From assembly GCA_013822765.1 (NCBI GenBank), contig PNKY01000002.1, positions 434,001 through 498,000 of the forward strand: a stretch of 64,000 nucleotides of DNA. Reading direction: 5' to 3'. How positions within the stretch are numbered: the first letter of the stretch is position 1; every line of letters begins with the position of its first letter. The notes below the pieces were generated by a model. That model did no database searches. It saw nothing but the letters and a program-made list of their open reading frames with translations, and was not told the origin of the DNA. Of the stretch, positions 34,721-44,921 are shown one piece after another. Position numbers and translations under genes: made by a program. The stretch is from Rhodospirillum sp. GTDB taxonomy: Bacteria > Pseudomonadota > Alphaproteobacteria > Dongiales > Dongiaceae.

Positions 34721-35196
34721 CAGGCGCGCTCGTAGGTGCCGGACTTGCCGCCGCTCTTGTGGATGAGGCGGATGTCGACGATCTGCATGCCCTTATCGAC
34801 TGCCTTGCACATGTCGTAGACGGTGAGGGCGGCGACCGAGACGGCGGTCAGCGCTTCCATCTCGACGCCGGTCTTCCCCTTCAGCTTACAGGTCGCGGTG
34901 ATGTCGACCGCGTTGCGGGCTGCGTCCAGCGTCAGGTCGACCTGCACCGAGGTGAGGGCGAGGGGGTGGCACAGGGGGATCAGGTCCGGCGTCTTCTTGG
35001 CGCCCATGATGCCGGCAAGGCGCGCGACGCTCAGCACGTCGCCCTTCTTGACGCCACCGTCCTTGATGAGGGCGAGGGTGGCGGGCTGCATGATCACGGA
35101 GCCCTTGGCGGTCGCGCTGCGCTCGGTCTCCGCCTTGTCGGAGACGTCGACCATGCGGGCCTTGCCCTCTTTGTCGAAATGGGTGAACCCGGCCAT
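34720..35196 (-). CDS. moaC: Cyclic pyranopterin monophosphate synthase
   Basis: A 158-residue enzyme that, after MoaA, forms cyclic pyranopterin monophosphate, the first stable intermediate of molybdenum cofactor. Conserved segments: [48 protein letters not shown], and the catalytic-Lys motif AVDKGMQI with SGGKSG near the end. It starts 3 bases after trpC stops and overlaps moeA. Confidence 0.97.
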   Translation of the reverse strand: MAGFTHFDKEGKARMVDVSDKAETERSATAKGSVIMQPATLALIKDGGVKKGDVLSVARLAGIMGAKKTPDLIPLCHPLALTSVQVDLTLDAARNAVDITATCKLKGKTGVEMEALTAVSVAALTVYDMCKAVDKGMQIVDIRLIHKSGGKSGTYERA

Positions 35197-35199
35197 CGC

Positions 35200-36024
35200 T
35201 TACTCGGCCGCCACGGCCGGCGCGTGCCGTCCCAGCAGGGCGCGGGTCGCGTCCGTCACATCAGCCTGGCGCATCAGGGATTCGCCGACCAGGAAGACGG
35301 AGGCGCCGACGCGGTGCATGCGTTCGAGGTCGGTGGTCGCATAGAGCCCGCTTTCGGCCACCAGCATGCGGTCCTTAGGGACCATGGGCGCCAGTTGCTC
35401 CGTTACCACAAGATCAACCTGCAAAGTCTTGAGATTACGGTTATTCACGCCGATGAGCTTGGAGTTCAGGCGCAGCGCCCGGGTCATCTCGGCGGCGTCA
35501 TGCACCTCGACCAGAACATCCATGCCGAGGTCGAAGGCGAGGGATTCCAGCTCCGCCGCTTCCGCGTCTTCGAGCGCCGCCATGATGAGCAGGATGCAAT
35601 CTGCGCCGATCGCGCGCGCCTCGAACACCTGGTAGGAGTCGAGCATGAAATCCTTGCGCAACGCCGGCAGCCGGGCTGCGCTGCGCGCCTGCTCCAGGAA
35701 CGAGTCCTCGCCCTGGAAATACGGCGTGTCGGTCAGCACGGAGAGGCAAGTCGCGCCGCCCGCCTCATAGGCGCGGGCGAGCGACGGCGGATCGAAGTCG
35801 GCGCGGATCAGGCCCTTGGATGGCGAGGCGCGCTTGATCTCCGCGATCAGGCCGAAGCGGCCGGCGCGGACCACGCGCTCCAGCCGGGCACGGAAGCCGC
35901 GCGGCGGGTCGGTGCGGTTGCGTGCCTCCGCGGCGGCGCGCATCTCGGACAGCGGGCGAGCCGACTTGCGGTCGGAAATATGTTGGCGCTTGTCGGCGCA
36001 GATCTTGGCGAGGACGTCGGTCAA
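35200..36024 (-). CDS. trpC: Indole-3-glycerol phosphate synthase
   Basis: A 274-residue TIM-barrel enzyme of tryptophan synthesis converting CdRP to indole-3-glycerol phosphate. Signatures: [13 protein letters not shown] (catalytic Lys), [51 protein letters not shown] and LVAESGLY. The start is a TTG at 36024, one base after the trpD stop, with GGAG about 8 bases upstream inside trpD. It is a stand-alone trpC, not fused to trpF. Confidence 0.96.
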   Translation of the reverse strand: MTDVLAKICADKRQHISDRKSARPLSEMRAAAEARNRTDPPRGFRARLERVVRAGRFGLIAEIKRASPSKGLIRADFDPPSLARAYEAGGATCLSVLTDTPYFQGEDSFLEQARSAARLPALRKDFMLDSYQVFEARAIGADCILLIMAALEDAEAAELESLAFDLGMDVLVEVHDAAEMTRALRLNSKLIGVNNRNLKTLQVDLVVTEQLAPMVPKDRMLVAESGLYATTDLERMHRVGASVFLVGESLMRQADVTDATRALLGRHAPAVAAE

Positions 36025-36025
36025 A

Positions 36026-37096
36026 TTACTGCTCCGGCGCCTTCGGCTCGTTGGTGACGCGGATCAGGTCCTCGAGCACCTTGCGTGCCTTGGCGAAGTC
36101 GATCGCCTCCGCCGCCATCGCGATGCCTTGCTTCAGATCCTTCGCCGCGCCCGCCACCACCAGCGCACCGGCGGCGTTCAGCAGCACGATGTCGCGATAG
36201 GGGCCGACCGCACCGTCGAACAGCTCGCGGATCGCCTGGGCATTGTGCATGGGATCGGCGCCCTGCAGCTCGGCCGCGGTCGCGATCCGGATGCCGTAGT
36301 CGGTCGGCGAGATCTCGAAGCGGCGGATGTTGCCGTTCTTCAGCTCGCAGACATGGGTGACGGTGGTGGTGGTGATCTCGTCCAGGCCATCCCCGCCATG
36401 GACCACCCACGCATGCTCGGTGCCGAGATTCTTCAGGACCTGGGCGATCGGCTCCAGCCACTGCTCCGCGAACACGCCGAGCAGCTGGCGCTTCACCCCG
36501 GCGGGGTTCGACAGCGGACCCATGATGTTGAAGATGGTGCGGGTGCCGAGTTCCACGCGGGTAGGACCGACATGGCGCATCGCGCTGTGATGCTTCTGTG
36601 CCCACATGAAGGTGGTGCCGACCTCCACCAGCGCGCGCTGGATGGTCTCGAGATCGGCGTCGATGTTGACGCCGAGCGCAGCGAGCACGTCGGCGGCGCC
36701 GCTCTTGGAGGAGGCAGCGCGGTTGCCGTGCTTGGCGACCGGAACGTTACAGGCCGCGCACACGAATGCGACCGCGGTGGAGATATTCAAGGTGCCGGCC
36801 TGGTCGCCGCCGGTGCCGCATACGTCAATGGCGTCGGGCAGGGCAGAGACGCGCAGCATCTTCTCGCGCATCGCGGTGACGGCGCCGGTGATCTCGTCGA
36901 TGGTCTCGCCGCGCACCCGCATCGCCATCAAGAGGCCGCCCATCTGCGCCGGTGTCGCCTCGCCCGACATCATGATGGTGAACGCCAGCTCTGCCTGGGC
37001 GCGGGTCAGCGAGCGACCTTGCGCCGTGAGCCCGATGAAGCCCTTGAGGTCGGTGATCGGCGTTGCCGGCATGGGCGTGGACAGGGGCGCGCTCAT
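36026..37096 (-). CDS. trpD: Anthranilate phosphoribosyltransferase
   Basis: A 356-residue enzyme joining anthranilate to PRPP. Signatures: [16 protein letters not shown] (PRPP loop), [29 protein letters not shown] and [10 protein letters not shown]. Its ATG overlaps the trpG stop (ATGA), so the two subunit genes are translationally coupled, and trpC follows after one base. A slightly extended proline-rich start ([13 protein letters not shown]) precedes the core. Confidence 0.96.
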   Translation of the reverse strand: MSAPLSTPMPATPITDLKGFIGLTAQGRSLTRAQAELAFTIMMSGEATPAQMGGLLMAMRVRGETIDEITGAVTAMREKMLRVSALPDAIDVCGTGGDQAGTLNISTAVAFVCAACNVPVAKHGNRAASSKSGAADVLAALGVNIDADLETIQRALVEVGTTFMWAQKHHSAMRHVGPTRVELGTRTIFNIMGPLSNPAGVKRQLLGVFAEQWLEPIAQVLKNLGTEHAWVVHGGDGLDEITTTTVTHVCELKNGNIRRFEISPTDYGIRIATAAELQGADPMHNAQAIRELFDGAVGPYRDIVLLNAAGALVVAGAAKDLKQGIAMAAEAIDFAKARKVLEDLIRVTNEPKAPEQ

Positions 37097-37695
37097 TGCA
37101 GCACGTGCGAACCGGACAGGTTGCAGCCAGCGCCGCGCAGGAAGTTGGCGAGCAGCTTGTGGCCGTGCTCGGTCGCGATGCTCTCGGGATGGAACTGCAC
37201 CCCGGCGAGCGGCAGCGTCTTGTGCTGCAGGCCCATGACGATGCCGTCCTCGGTCTCCGCCGTGATTTCGAGATCCTTGGGCCAGCTGTCGCGCTCGACC
37301 GTCAGCGAGTGATAGCGCGTCGCCTCGAACGTCTTCGGCAGGCCGTGGAACACGCTCTTGTCCTGGTGCTTGATGCGGCTGATCTTGCCGTGCATCGGCT
37401 TGGGCGCGCGCACCACCTTGCCGCCGAACGCCTGGCCGATCGCCTGGTGGCCGAGGCAGACGCCGAGCAGCGGGATCTTCTCCTTGGCGGCGGCCTTCAC
37501 CAAGTCGAGGCAGATGCCGGCCTTGTCCGGATCGCACGGACCGGGCGACAGGATGATGCCTTGCGGATGCTTGGCCAGAACCTCGTCCACCGTGATCTTG
37601 TCGTTGCGGTGGACTTCGATCTCGGCCCCCAACTCCCCCAAATAATGGTAAAGGTTGTAGGTGAAGGAGTCGTAGTTATCGATCAGGATGAACAT
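37093..37695 (-). CDS. trpG: Anthranilate synthase component II (glutamine amidotransferase)
   Basis: A 200-residue class I glutamine amidotransferase supplying ammonia to TrpE. It shows the start [19 protein letters not shown], the oxyanion strand [13 protein letters not shown], nucleophile Cys80 in [15 protein letters not shown], and the His-Glu pair in [14 protein letters not shown]. The C-terminus has a short extension beyond the core. trpE is not upstream here; 37696-37881 holds only GC-rich palindromic DNA, so trpE must lie elsewhere. In some bacteria the same subunit serves para-aminobenzoate synthesis. Confidence 0.95.
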   Translation of the reverse strand: MFILIDNYDSFTYNLYHYLGELGAEIEVHRNDKITVDEVLAKHPQGIILSPGPCDPDKAGICLDLVKAAAKEKIPLLGVCLGHQAIGQAFGGKVVRAPKPMHGKISRIKHQDKSVFHGLPKTFEATRYHSLTVERDSWPKDLEITAETEDGIVMGLQHKTLPLAGVQFHPESIATEHGHKLLANFLRGAGCNLSGSHVLQ

Positions 37696-37810
37696 GGTCG
37701 CGCAACACCGGTCCCCAGAAGGCCATTTTAAGCTCGGACCCGAGTGTAGCCGCGTGGGGATGGCGGGGGCAAGGAGCGGGCTGCACCTCCGCGGATGGAC
37801 TTATTCTTCT

Positions 37811-37877
37811 GCCCCTCGCCCCCAACTTGGGGGAGGGTCTTCCCCCTCCCTGACCCTCGCCCCTATCGGGAGAGGGG
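37811..37877. repeat. GC-rich palindromic intergenic repeat
   Basis: Contains CCCCCAACTTGGGGG (37819-37833), then CCCCTATCGGGAGAGGGG, just before the start of the P-type ATPase-like gene. Similar CCCTATC...GGGGAGAG wording occurs at 11271-11291, suggesting a second class of dispersed palindrome. It may form a terminator for trpG-antisense transcription, or hold the leader of the following gene. Confidence 0.4.
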
Positions 37878-37881
37878 ATTC

Positions 37882-39462
37882 ATGAACGTGACGGAGGCGG
37901 CGAGCACGGCTCGCGCTGCTACCAGGAACGGCCGCTCCGTCTGGATTTGGCCGGTCGCGGCCGCGGTGCTGGCGGCGTGGCCGGTCTGGCGGTCGTTCTT
38001 TTCAGAGGTCCCGGACATCGGCTCTGCGCCCTTGCGCGGGCAAGTGCTGGCCGGGGTCGCCGAGCTGGCGCTGCTCGGGCTCTGGGCGGCGCGCCATCGG
38101 GGGCGCCTGACAGGTTTCATGCTGCCATTTCTCGCCGTCGGGTTCGCGGCCGTCGTGCTGATCATGGCCGGCGCCCATGGCGATGCGCTGACCGTGGACA
38201 TGGCGGCGCTGGCGATCTGCTGGCTGGCGGTGGTGTTCCTGTTCGCGGGCGCTGTGCTGCTCGATGCCCAGCGCGCCTTCGCCGCGCGGCTTGGCGGGGC
38301 GGTGCCGCCGGTCACCATGCTGGTGCGGGCGCACGAGCGGATCGGCTATTGGCTGCTCGGTATCGCGCTCGTGGGCATGGCTCTGCTGGAGGTCTCTCCG
38401 CAGAGCTATCTGCTGGCGGCCTTGGCGGCGGTGTCGCCGGGTGCGGTGCTGATCTGGGCGGCATTGTGCGACACGGCGCGCTCCGTGCTGGCGCGGCGGC
38501 GCGTCTACGTCGCGGATCCTTCCGCCCTGTTCGCGCTGACCGAGCACAAGGCGCTGCTGTTCGGCGATCCCGGCATGCTGATCGCCGTCCGGCCCAAGGT
38601 CATCAGCATCATGCCGGTGGCCGAGAGCAAGCCGGCCGAGATCGTCGGCATCGCCGCCGCGCTGCTGGCCGAGGATGACAGCGACGCCGCGCTTGGGTTG
38701 CAGGATTTCGGGGTCGCCCATCGCCTGCGGCTGCCGCCGGTCAAGGCGCTTGAGGCCGGCGCATCGTCGCTCCACCGCGGGCAATTGCCGGATCGCAGCG
38801 TGGTCGAGGTCGGCCCCGTCGCTACGCTGAGCGAGGCGGTGCGCCAGCCGTTCGTGGAGCAGCTGTTGCGTGCGGAGGAGCTGCATCGGCAGGTCCTGGC
38901 GCTGACCGAGATCGAGCCCGCGCCGCGCCTGCTGGGGCTGCTGGTGCTGGCCAAGGCCGCGCGGCCCGGCGCGGCTGAAACCGTGCGGACCTTGCGCAAG
39001 GCAGGATTCGCACTCGCTCTCGATCAGACCGATGTCCTGCCGCGCGATCGCGAGCCGTTGAGCGGCTTGGCGCTGGACGACGCAGCGGATTTGCCCGCCG
39101 CGGCGATCGGCCTGGCGCGGCCGGGGCAACCGCCGCTCGACTCATGCGTGACGACGGTTCACTTCGGCGGCGGCACCAAAGCCGCGCCCGCACAGGATAG
39201 CGAGATCGTGGTCGCGCGCGACGACCCGCGTACCATCGTCGATCTGCTGCAGTTCGCGCGTGATTTCCGGGCGCGCACGCGGATGGCGATCATTGCCGCG
39301 AACCTGCCCGGCATTGCCTTGGTGGCGGCCGCCCTGGGGCACCTGCCGGCCACGCCGCTGGTCGTCAGCGCCGTCGCGCTGGCCGGAGTCGTGCTGGGCG
39401 CGGGCTTGCCGCAAGCCTTGCGCCTGTCCCCGACCCTCGCTAATCAGGTCGACGAGGAATAG
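37882..39462 (+). CDS. Degenerate P1B-type (heavy-metal) ATPase-like membrane protein, predicted pseudoenzyme
   Basis: A 526-residue protein with about six N-terminal membrane helices and two near the C-terminus. It aligns along its length with the core of CopA/CadA-type ATPases but lacks every catalytic signature: the CPC metal site is SPG (residues 185-187), DKTGT is GDPGM (228-232), TGD is QTD (382-384), GDGxND is ARPGQPP (412-418). The scaffold remains: ALTEHKALLFGDPGMLIAVR, LLGLLVLAKAARPGAAETVR, and 'GTKAAPAQDSEIVVARDDPR' for GTDVAIEAADVVLxRDD. The actuator domain appears missing. It precedes a deacetylase gene by 5 bases. Homology is my alignment by eye; loss of transport ATPase activity is inferred. 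GAGAGGGG precedes the ATG. Confidence 0.6.
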   Translation: MNVTEAASTARAATRNGRSVWIWPVAAAVLAAWPVWRSFFSEVPDIGSAPLRGQVLAGVAELALLGLWAARHRGRLTGFMLPFLAVGFAAVVLIMAGAHGDALTVDMAALAICWLAVVFLFAGAVLLDAQRAFAARLGGAVPPVTMLVRAHERIGYWLLGIALVGMALLEVSPQSYLLAALAAVSPGAVLIWAALCDTARSVLARRRVYVADPSALFALTEHKALLFGDPGMLIAVRPKVISIMPVAESKPAEIVGIAAALLAEDDSDAALGLQDFGVAHRLRLPPVKALEAGASSLHRGQLPDRSVVEVGPVATLSEAVRQPFVEQLLRAEELHRQVLALTEIEPAPRLLGLLVLAKAARPGAAETVRTLRKAGFALALDQTDVLPRDREPLSGLALDDAADLPAAAIGLARPGQPPLDSCVTTVHFGGGTKAAPAQDSEIVVARDDPRTIVDLLQFARDFRARTRMAIIAANLPGIALVAAALGHLPATPLVVSAVALAGVVLGAGLPQALRLSPTLANQVDEE

Positions 39463-39467
39463 GGGAA

Positions 39468-40631
39468 ATGGCTCGCAAATCGAGGGCACGGTCGCGCCAC
39501 AAGGCGCGCAGAGGGAGAGGCCGGCGCGTCGTCACCGGCGTGCTCGCCGCCGGCGCGATCGTGCGCAGCGGCTGGGGCCAATTCGCGTTCGGCATCCTGA
39601 TCGGCCTGGCGCTCGGAATCGGCGGCGTCTTCTACCTGGGCGGCCTCCATCTCGGCAACAAGGGCGGGGCGAAGGTGACGACGCTCAACGCCTCGCCGGT
39701 GCAGAAGCCGGCGCAAAAGGTCGCCGAAGCGCCCGCACAGCCGAAGCCCGCGCCAGACGTGGTCGAGCCGGCCTCACCGCACGCCAAGCCGCTGGGCGAG
39801 GAAGCCAAGGTGGCGGCACAGGCCTCCAAGCCGCCCGCTCCGGCGCCGGCGCCGGCGCCGCAGGTCGCGACCATCGCGCCGCCGCCGATCAATGCCGGCG
39901 CCGATGCGGCGTGGCTCAAGAACTCGGTCGCGTTCTCTGTGCCGCAGGGGCGGCCGTTGATCGCGGTGGTGCTCGACGATGTCGGGGTCGCGCGCAACCA
40001 TGCCGAGCTGGCGATCGATCTGCCCGGCGTCATCACGCTGTCGTTCATGACCTATGCCGACGGCGTCGCGGACATGGCGGCGCGCGCCCGCGCCAAGGGG
40101 CATGAGCTGATGCTGCATGTGCCGATGGAGCCGCTCGGCCACGAGGTCGATGCCGGGCCGCACGCCCTGACGGTCGGCGCCTCGGAAGGCGAGTTGCTGA
40201 AGGGGCTCGCGTGGGGGCTCGACCGCTTCCCCGGCTATATCGGCATCAACAACCACATGGGCAGCCGCTTCACCCAGGATGAGCGTGGCATGCAGGTGGT
40301 GCTGGCGGAGCTGAAGCGGCGCAACCTGCTGTTCCTGGACTCGCGCACCATCAGCAACACGGTGGGCGGCAAGCTGGCCGTGCGCATGGGCGTCCCCCAT
40401 GTGATGCGCGACGTTTTCCTCGACAACGAGATGGACGAGGCCGCGGTCATCAAGCAGCTGATGCAAGCGGAGCGGGTCGCCGCCAGCGAGGGCCAGGCCA
40501 TCGCCATCGGCCATCCGCATCCGGCCACCATCGCCGCGATCCGCGCCTGGATGCCGAAGGCCGCGGCGCGCGGCTTCGTCATCGTGCCGCTCTCCGCCGT
40601 CGCCAAGCTGCGCCTCGGCGCGTCCGGCTAG
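39468..40631 (+). CDS. Divergent polysaccharide deacetylase family protein (YibQ-like)
   Basis: A 387-residue protein. A very basic N-terminus (KSRARSRHKARRGRGRR) precedes one membrane helix (about 38-58), then a Pro/Ala-rich linker to about residue 145, then the divergent polysaccharide deacetylase domain: IAVVLDDVGVARNHAELA (Asp170/171), LMLHVPMEPLG (His217), GINNHMGSRFT (His263) and AIAIGHPHPATI. The domain should face the periplasm. YibQ relatives often sit beside peptidase and envelope genes, but their substrate is unclear. It follows the P-type ATPase-like gene after 5 bases, in one transcript. A fragment of this gene's DNA reappears at 44521-44560. Confidence 0.88.
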   Translation: MARKSRARSRHKARRGRGRRVVTGVLAAGAIVRSGWGQFAFGILIGLALGIGGVFYLGGLHLGNKGGAKVTTLNASPVQKPAQKVAEAPAQPKPAPDVVEPASPHAKPLGEEAKVAAQASKPPAPAPAPAPQVATIAPPPINAGADAAWLKNSVAFSVPQGRPLIAVVLDDVGVARNHAELAIDLPGVITLSFMTYADGVADMAARARAKGHELMLHVPMEPLGHEVDAGPHALTVGASEGELLKGLAWGLDRFPGYIGINNHMGSRFTQDERGMQVVLAELKRRNLLFLDSRTISNTVGGKLAVRMGVPHVMRDVFLDNEMDEAAVIKQLMQAERVAASEGQAIAIGHPHPATIAAIRAWMPKAAARGFVIVPLSAVAKLRLGASG

Positions 40632-40852
40632 CACACTCCCTGTCATCCAGTCGGAACGGTCTCCCTGTGGCTTAGTTCACAGCGACGCAGCTTCGTCTCG
40701 CCTACGGTGAGGTCTGGGGCTCACCCGGCCGCTGAAGGCCGTCCACGGCCAACCGGCCGGTACATCGTCGAACAGCATGCCTATCGGGGACTTTTCCGCA
40801 TCGGCCGCACCTGCGTGGCGGCGCCGATCCGCATCCGCAAGAGGGGAATTCC

Positions 40853-43800
40853 ATGGCTACGATCAATGGCGGTGCAGGCAACGACGTGCTTAACGGCACC
40901 GGCGCCGATGACATCATCAACGGGCTCGGCGGCAACGACGAGCTGACGGATGCGGGTGGCAACGACAAGCTGGATGGCGGAACAGGCAATGATACGCTTG
41001 CGGGCGGGCTCGGCGCTGACACGTTGATAGGCGGTGCAGGCAACGACAAGCTGAGCGGCGGTGCCGACAACGACACGCTCAACGGTGCGGCCGGCAATGA
41101 CACCTTGGACGGCGGCACCGGCCAGGATGCCATGACGGGCGGCGCCGGCAACGACGTCTATATCATCGATGCCGTTGGAGACACCGCGATCGAAGCGGTC
41201 AATGCAGGCAAGGACGAAATCCAGACCCTGATCGACGGCCTCAGCCTCGCCGCCTTCGCCAATGTCGAGAACCTGACGTTGCTGGGCGCCGCGGTCACCG
41301 GCTCGGGCAATGACCTGGCCAATACCCTCGTCGGCAGCGCGCTCGATAACAAGCTGATCGGGGGCAAGGGCAATGACGTTCTGGAGGGCCGTGGCGGCCT
41401 GGACACGCTGACCGGTGGTCTCGGCGACGACACCTACATCATCGACGACGTCTTAGACGTCGTGGAGGAAAGCGCGGGCCAGGGCAAGGACACGATCCTC
41501 ACCTTTGGCAACTTTACCCTGGCGGCCGGCATAGCGGTTGAAGTCATCGCCGTGGCCGGCACAGACGACCGCAATGTCGACGGCAACGAGCTTGCCAACA
41601 TCATCAATGGCAACTCCGGCAAGAATGACCTGGAAGGCGCCGACGGCAACGACACGATCAACGGCGCCGGCGGGAACGACCGCATCTTCGGCGACGACGG
41701 CAACGACTCGCTGGTCGGCGGAGATGGCGATGACAAGTTCGACGGTGCCGACGGCAACGACACGCTGACCGGCGGCAATGGTAACGACGGCCTGGATGGC
41801 GGCATCGGCAACGATGTGATGATCGGTGGTAAAGGGGATGACGAGTATCAGGTCGACAGTGCCGGCGACAAGATCACGGAATTGGCGAATCAAGGTGAGG
41901 ACTTCGTTCGTTCGACCATCGCCAGCTTCACGCTCGGCGCCAATCTCGAGAATTTGCAGCTCGAGGGCGCAGCCCTCAACGGCATCGGCAACGGACTCAA
42001 CAACGATATCGTTGGCAACCTCGGCAACAACAAGCTGGACGGCGCCGTAGGCGATGATCGGTTCCAAGGCGGGTTTGGCCAGGACACCCTGATCGGCGGC
42101 GCGGGCAACGACACCTACTTTCTTTCCGATGCCACTGGCGACCTCAATGAGGATGTCGTCAGCGAGCTGGCCGGCGGCGGATCGGACACGATCGCAACGG
42201 ATGTCGACAATGTCTCTCTCGTTGCTTTTTCCCAGATCGAGAATCTCACACTATTCGGCGACGAGGACATCGACGGCAATGGCAACGACGTTGCCAATAA
42301 GATCACAGGCAACGACGGCAGGAATACGCTCACCGGCGGCAAGGGCGACGATACGCTGGATGGCGGCTTGGACGGCGACGCACTGAACGGCGAGCTCGGC
42401 AATGACACCTATTTCGTGGACAGCCTTACCGACACCGTGACCGAGGCCACCGGCGAGGGCAAGGATACGGTCTTCGCGAATCTCAGCTACCTGATCGGGG
42501 CAAACGAGGAGGTGGAGGTCCTGACGCTGATTGGAACCGGAGACTTCAACCTCACGGGCAACAAGTTCGCCAACAGCATCAACGGCAATACCGGGTCAAA
42601 TGTCCTCAGCGGCGGTGGCGGCAACGACACGCTGAACGGCGGCGATGGCGATGATGCGCTCGATGGTGGGATCGGTAACGACGCCATGACCGGCGGCAAG
42701 GGCAACGACTTCTACAAGGTCGATAGCGCGGGAGACAAGGTCACTGAAGCAGCCAATCAGGGCATAGACGAGCTCTTCTCGTCTATTGCCAGCTTCACGC
42801 TCGTTGCCAATGTCGAGAATCTCGAACTGATCGGGAGCGCCCTGAACGGAACCGGCAACACGTTGAGCAACCGGCTGACCGGCAATCTCGCCGACAACAA
42901 GCTGGACGGCGGTGGGGGCAACGACTTCCTGATCGGCCGCGACGGCAAGGACGTGCTGATCGGCGGCGCCGGCAACGATACCCTGGGCGGCGGCATTGGC
43001 GATGATGCGATGACCGGCGGCACCGGCAACGACCTCTACTTCGTCGAGGATGCCGGCGACAAGACGACCGAAGCAGCCGGTGGCGGTGTCGACGAGGTGC
43101 GCACATTCATCGACAACCTCACGCTTGCGGCGAACGTGGAGAACCTGACGCTGGAGGGAGTCGCGACCTTCGTTGGCCAAGGGAACAGCCTTGCAAATGT
43201 CCTGATCGGCAATCTCAACGGCAACCTGCTGGTGGGTGGCGCGGGCAATGACACGCTGGATGGCGGGACCGGCAAGGACGAGATGCTTGGCGATCCCGGC
43301 AACGACACGTTCATCGTCGACAATGTTGGCGACGTGGTGCGCGAGCTTGCCGGTGAAGGTAAGGACACGGTCAAGAGCTCCGTCGACTTCACGATCAAGG
43401 ACACTCAGGAGATCGAGACGCTGATCCTGTCGGGCGGCGCCAGTAGCGGCGTGGGCAACAAACTTGCGAATGCCATCAGCTTCGCCGGAGACACTGGCAA
43501 CTTCCTGCTCTTGTTCGGCAACGGCGGCAACGACACACTGACCGGCGCCGGCGGCAATGACACGCTGGATGGCGGAGAGGGCAATGACGCGCTGGACGGC
43601 GGAAACACCGGCGTCGGCGAGGACGAGCTGCTCGGCGGCGCCGGCAACGACTCGCTGAAGGGCGGTAACGGCAACGACCTGCTGGATGGCGGCATCGGCA
43701 ATGACATCATGGCCGGCGGCAAGGACGACGACAGCTACATCGTCGAGCAAGCGGGCGACAAGGTGACGGAGGCGGCCAACCAGGGCCGCGACAGAGTCGA

Positions 43801-44404
43801 GTCAAGCCTCGCCAGTTTCACGCTCGGCGCCAACATCGAGGACTTGTTCTTATTTGGCACGGGCGTCAACGGTATCGGCAACACATTGAACAATGAGCTT
43901 CGCGGCAACGAGCTCGCCAACAAGCTCGACGGCGGTGCAGGCAATGACCTCCTGGCTGCAAGAGACGGCGCCGATTCGCTACTCGGCGGCACCGGCAACG
44001 ACGAGCTGCTGGGCCAAGGCGATGCCGACACCCTGAAGGGCGGTGCGGGAAACGACATCCTGGATGGCGGCGACGGCGCCGACATCATGTTCGGCGAGGC
44101 CGGCAACGATATCTTCCGCTACGCGGTCGAGGGCGAGAGTGAACTGCCGGCCCTCGGCGGTGATGCCATCAACGGCTTTCAGACCGGTGCCGATAAGATT
44201 GATCTGAGTGATCTGCTCGATGAGTTCGACGTCGACCCCAACGCAGCCTTCAGCGGCGGGTTCGTGCTGCTGACCAAGAACGGCGCGGACACGTTGGTGC
44301 AGTTCGACAGTGACGGCGCCGGCATCTTCGGCGCGCTTCCACTCACACTGGCGACGGTCGTCAACACGACGGTGGCGCAGAGCGACATACTCGTTTCCGG
44401 ATGA
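40853..44404 (+). CDS. Giant RTX calcium-binding protein 1, type I secretion type
   Basis: A 1183-residue acidic protein built of GGxGxDxLx nonapeptides, the Ca2+-binding beta-roll repeats. Blocks of 3-9 repeats alternate with nine linker modules that each begin with a motif like [16 protein letters not shown]. The modules start at 41150, 41426, 41837, 42107, 42401, 42703, 43028, 43301 and 43727. By wording they fall in types C, A, B, three times over. The last approximately 85 residues ([20 protein letters not shown] onward) are the C-terminal target domain used by type I exporters. There is no signal peptide and no known enzymatic domain. Folding outside the cell on binding calcium and a surface-layer or adhesive role are inferred. 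GAGGGG lies before the ATG. The first of four tandem paralogues. Confidence 0.93.
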   Translation: MATINGGAGNDVLNGTGADDIINGLGGNDELTDAGGNDKLDGGTGNDTLAGGLGADTLIGGAGNDKLSGGADNDTLNGAAGNDTLDGGTGQDAMTGGAGNDVYIIDAVGDTAIEAVNAGKDEIQTLIDGLSLAAFANVENLTLLGAAVTGSGNDLANTLVGSALDNKLIGGKGNDVLEGRGGLDTLTGGLGDDTYIIDDVLDVVEESAGQGKDTILTFGNFTLAAGIAVEVIAVAGTDDRNVDGNELANIINGNSGKNDLEGADGNDTINGAGGNDRIFGDDGNDSLVGGDGDDKFDGADGNDTLTGGNGNDGLDGGIGNDVMIGGKGDDEYQVDSAGDKITELANQGEDFVRSTIASFTLGANLENLQLEGAALNGIGNGLNNDIVGNLGNNKLDGAVGDDRFQGGFGQDTLIGGAGNDTYFLSDATGDLNEDVVSELAGGGSDTIATDVDNVSLVAFSQIENLTLFGDEDIDGNGNDVANKITGNDGRNTLTGGKGDDTLDGGLDGDALNGELGNDTYFVDSLTDTVTEATGEGKDTVFANLSYLIGANEEVEVLTLIGTGDFNLTGNKFANSINGNTGSNVLSGGGGNDTLNGGDGDDALDGGIGNDAMTGGKGNDFYKVDSAGDKVTEAANQGIDELFSSIASFTLVANVENLELIGSALNGTGNTLSNRLTGNLADNKLDGGGGNDFLIGRDGKDVLIGGAGNDTLGGGIGDDAMTGGTGNDLYFVEDAGDKTTEAAGGGVDEVRTFIDNLTLAANVENLTLEGVATFVGQGNSLANVLIGNLNGNLLVGGAGNDTLDGGTGKDEMLGDPGNDTFIVDNVGDVVRELAGEGKDTVKSSVDFTIKDTQEIETLILSGGASSGVGNKLANAISFAGDTGNFLLLFGNGGNDTLTGAGGNDTLDGGEGNDALDGGNTGVGEDELLGGAGNDSLKGGNGNDLLDGGIGNDIMAGGKDDDSYIVEQAGDKVTEAANQGRDRVESSLASFTLGANIEDLFLFGTGVNGIGNTLNNELRGNELANKLDGGAGNDLLAARDGADSLLGGTGNDELLGQGDADTLKGGAGNDILDGGDGADIMFGEAGNDIFRYAVEGESELPALGGDAINGFQTGADKIDLSDLLDEFDVDPNAAFSGGFVLLTKNGADTLVQFDSDGAGIFGALPLTLATVVNTTVAQSDILVSG

Positions 44405-44921
44405 CCTGCAAAGGCGGGCGGGCTGACGACAGCTCGCCCGGGGAAATGTCTTTCGGCGGCCGGCGGCTAGGTGCTCCAAGACGGGGACGACACGCTGGTG
44501 CGGGTGAACTGGCGGCAATGGGCCAGGCCATCGCCCTCGGCCCTCCGCATCCCGCCACCGGCACGACAGCCTGTATGGCGGCGCCGGCAATGACAAGCTG
44601 ACCGGAGGCTGGATTCCAGATTCTGAGGCGGCGAGAGCACGAGCGATATCGCCGCGCATTTATGTTGTGTTGACGACACCTGCACGGCACCCTCAGCAAG
44701 CCAACCGGTCTGCAGGCTTCGAGCAGCTTTGTGCTTTCCGTCACACGCCAACCGCTCGACTTTGGGAATTCCTTTCCCCACACTCATAGGGTGAGTTGAT
44801 TGTCTGTGTACGGCCCGCGACTACGGGCGAGCGGGCCCATTTCCTAGAGCGTACATAGCGGGGACCATTCGATCGGCGGCCAGCGGCGCGGCGCTGCCGA
44901 TCCGCACTCGAAGAGGATTCC
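44405..44921 (+). pseudogene. Gap between RTX 1 and RTX 2 with fragments of deacetylase and RTX genes
   Basis: No intact gene. At 44471-44515 the frame reads VLQDGDDTLVRVNWR, like the RTX C-terminal [10 protein letters not shown]. At 44521-44560 the DNA matches the deacetylase gene at 40491-40530 in 36 of 40 positions (GQAIALGPPHPATG). At 44565-44612, in another frame, it reads [16 protein letters not shown], an RTX repeat. The remaining 300 bases are a leader ending in GAAGAGGATTCC, which resembles the leader before RTX 1. Confidence 0.65.
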
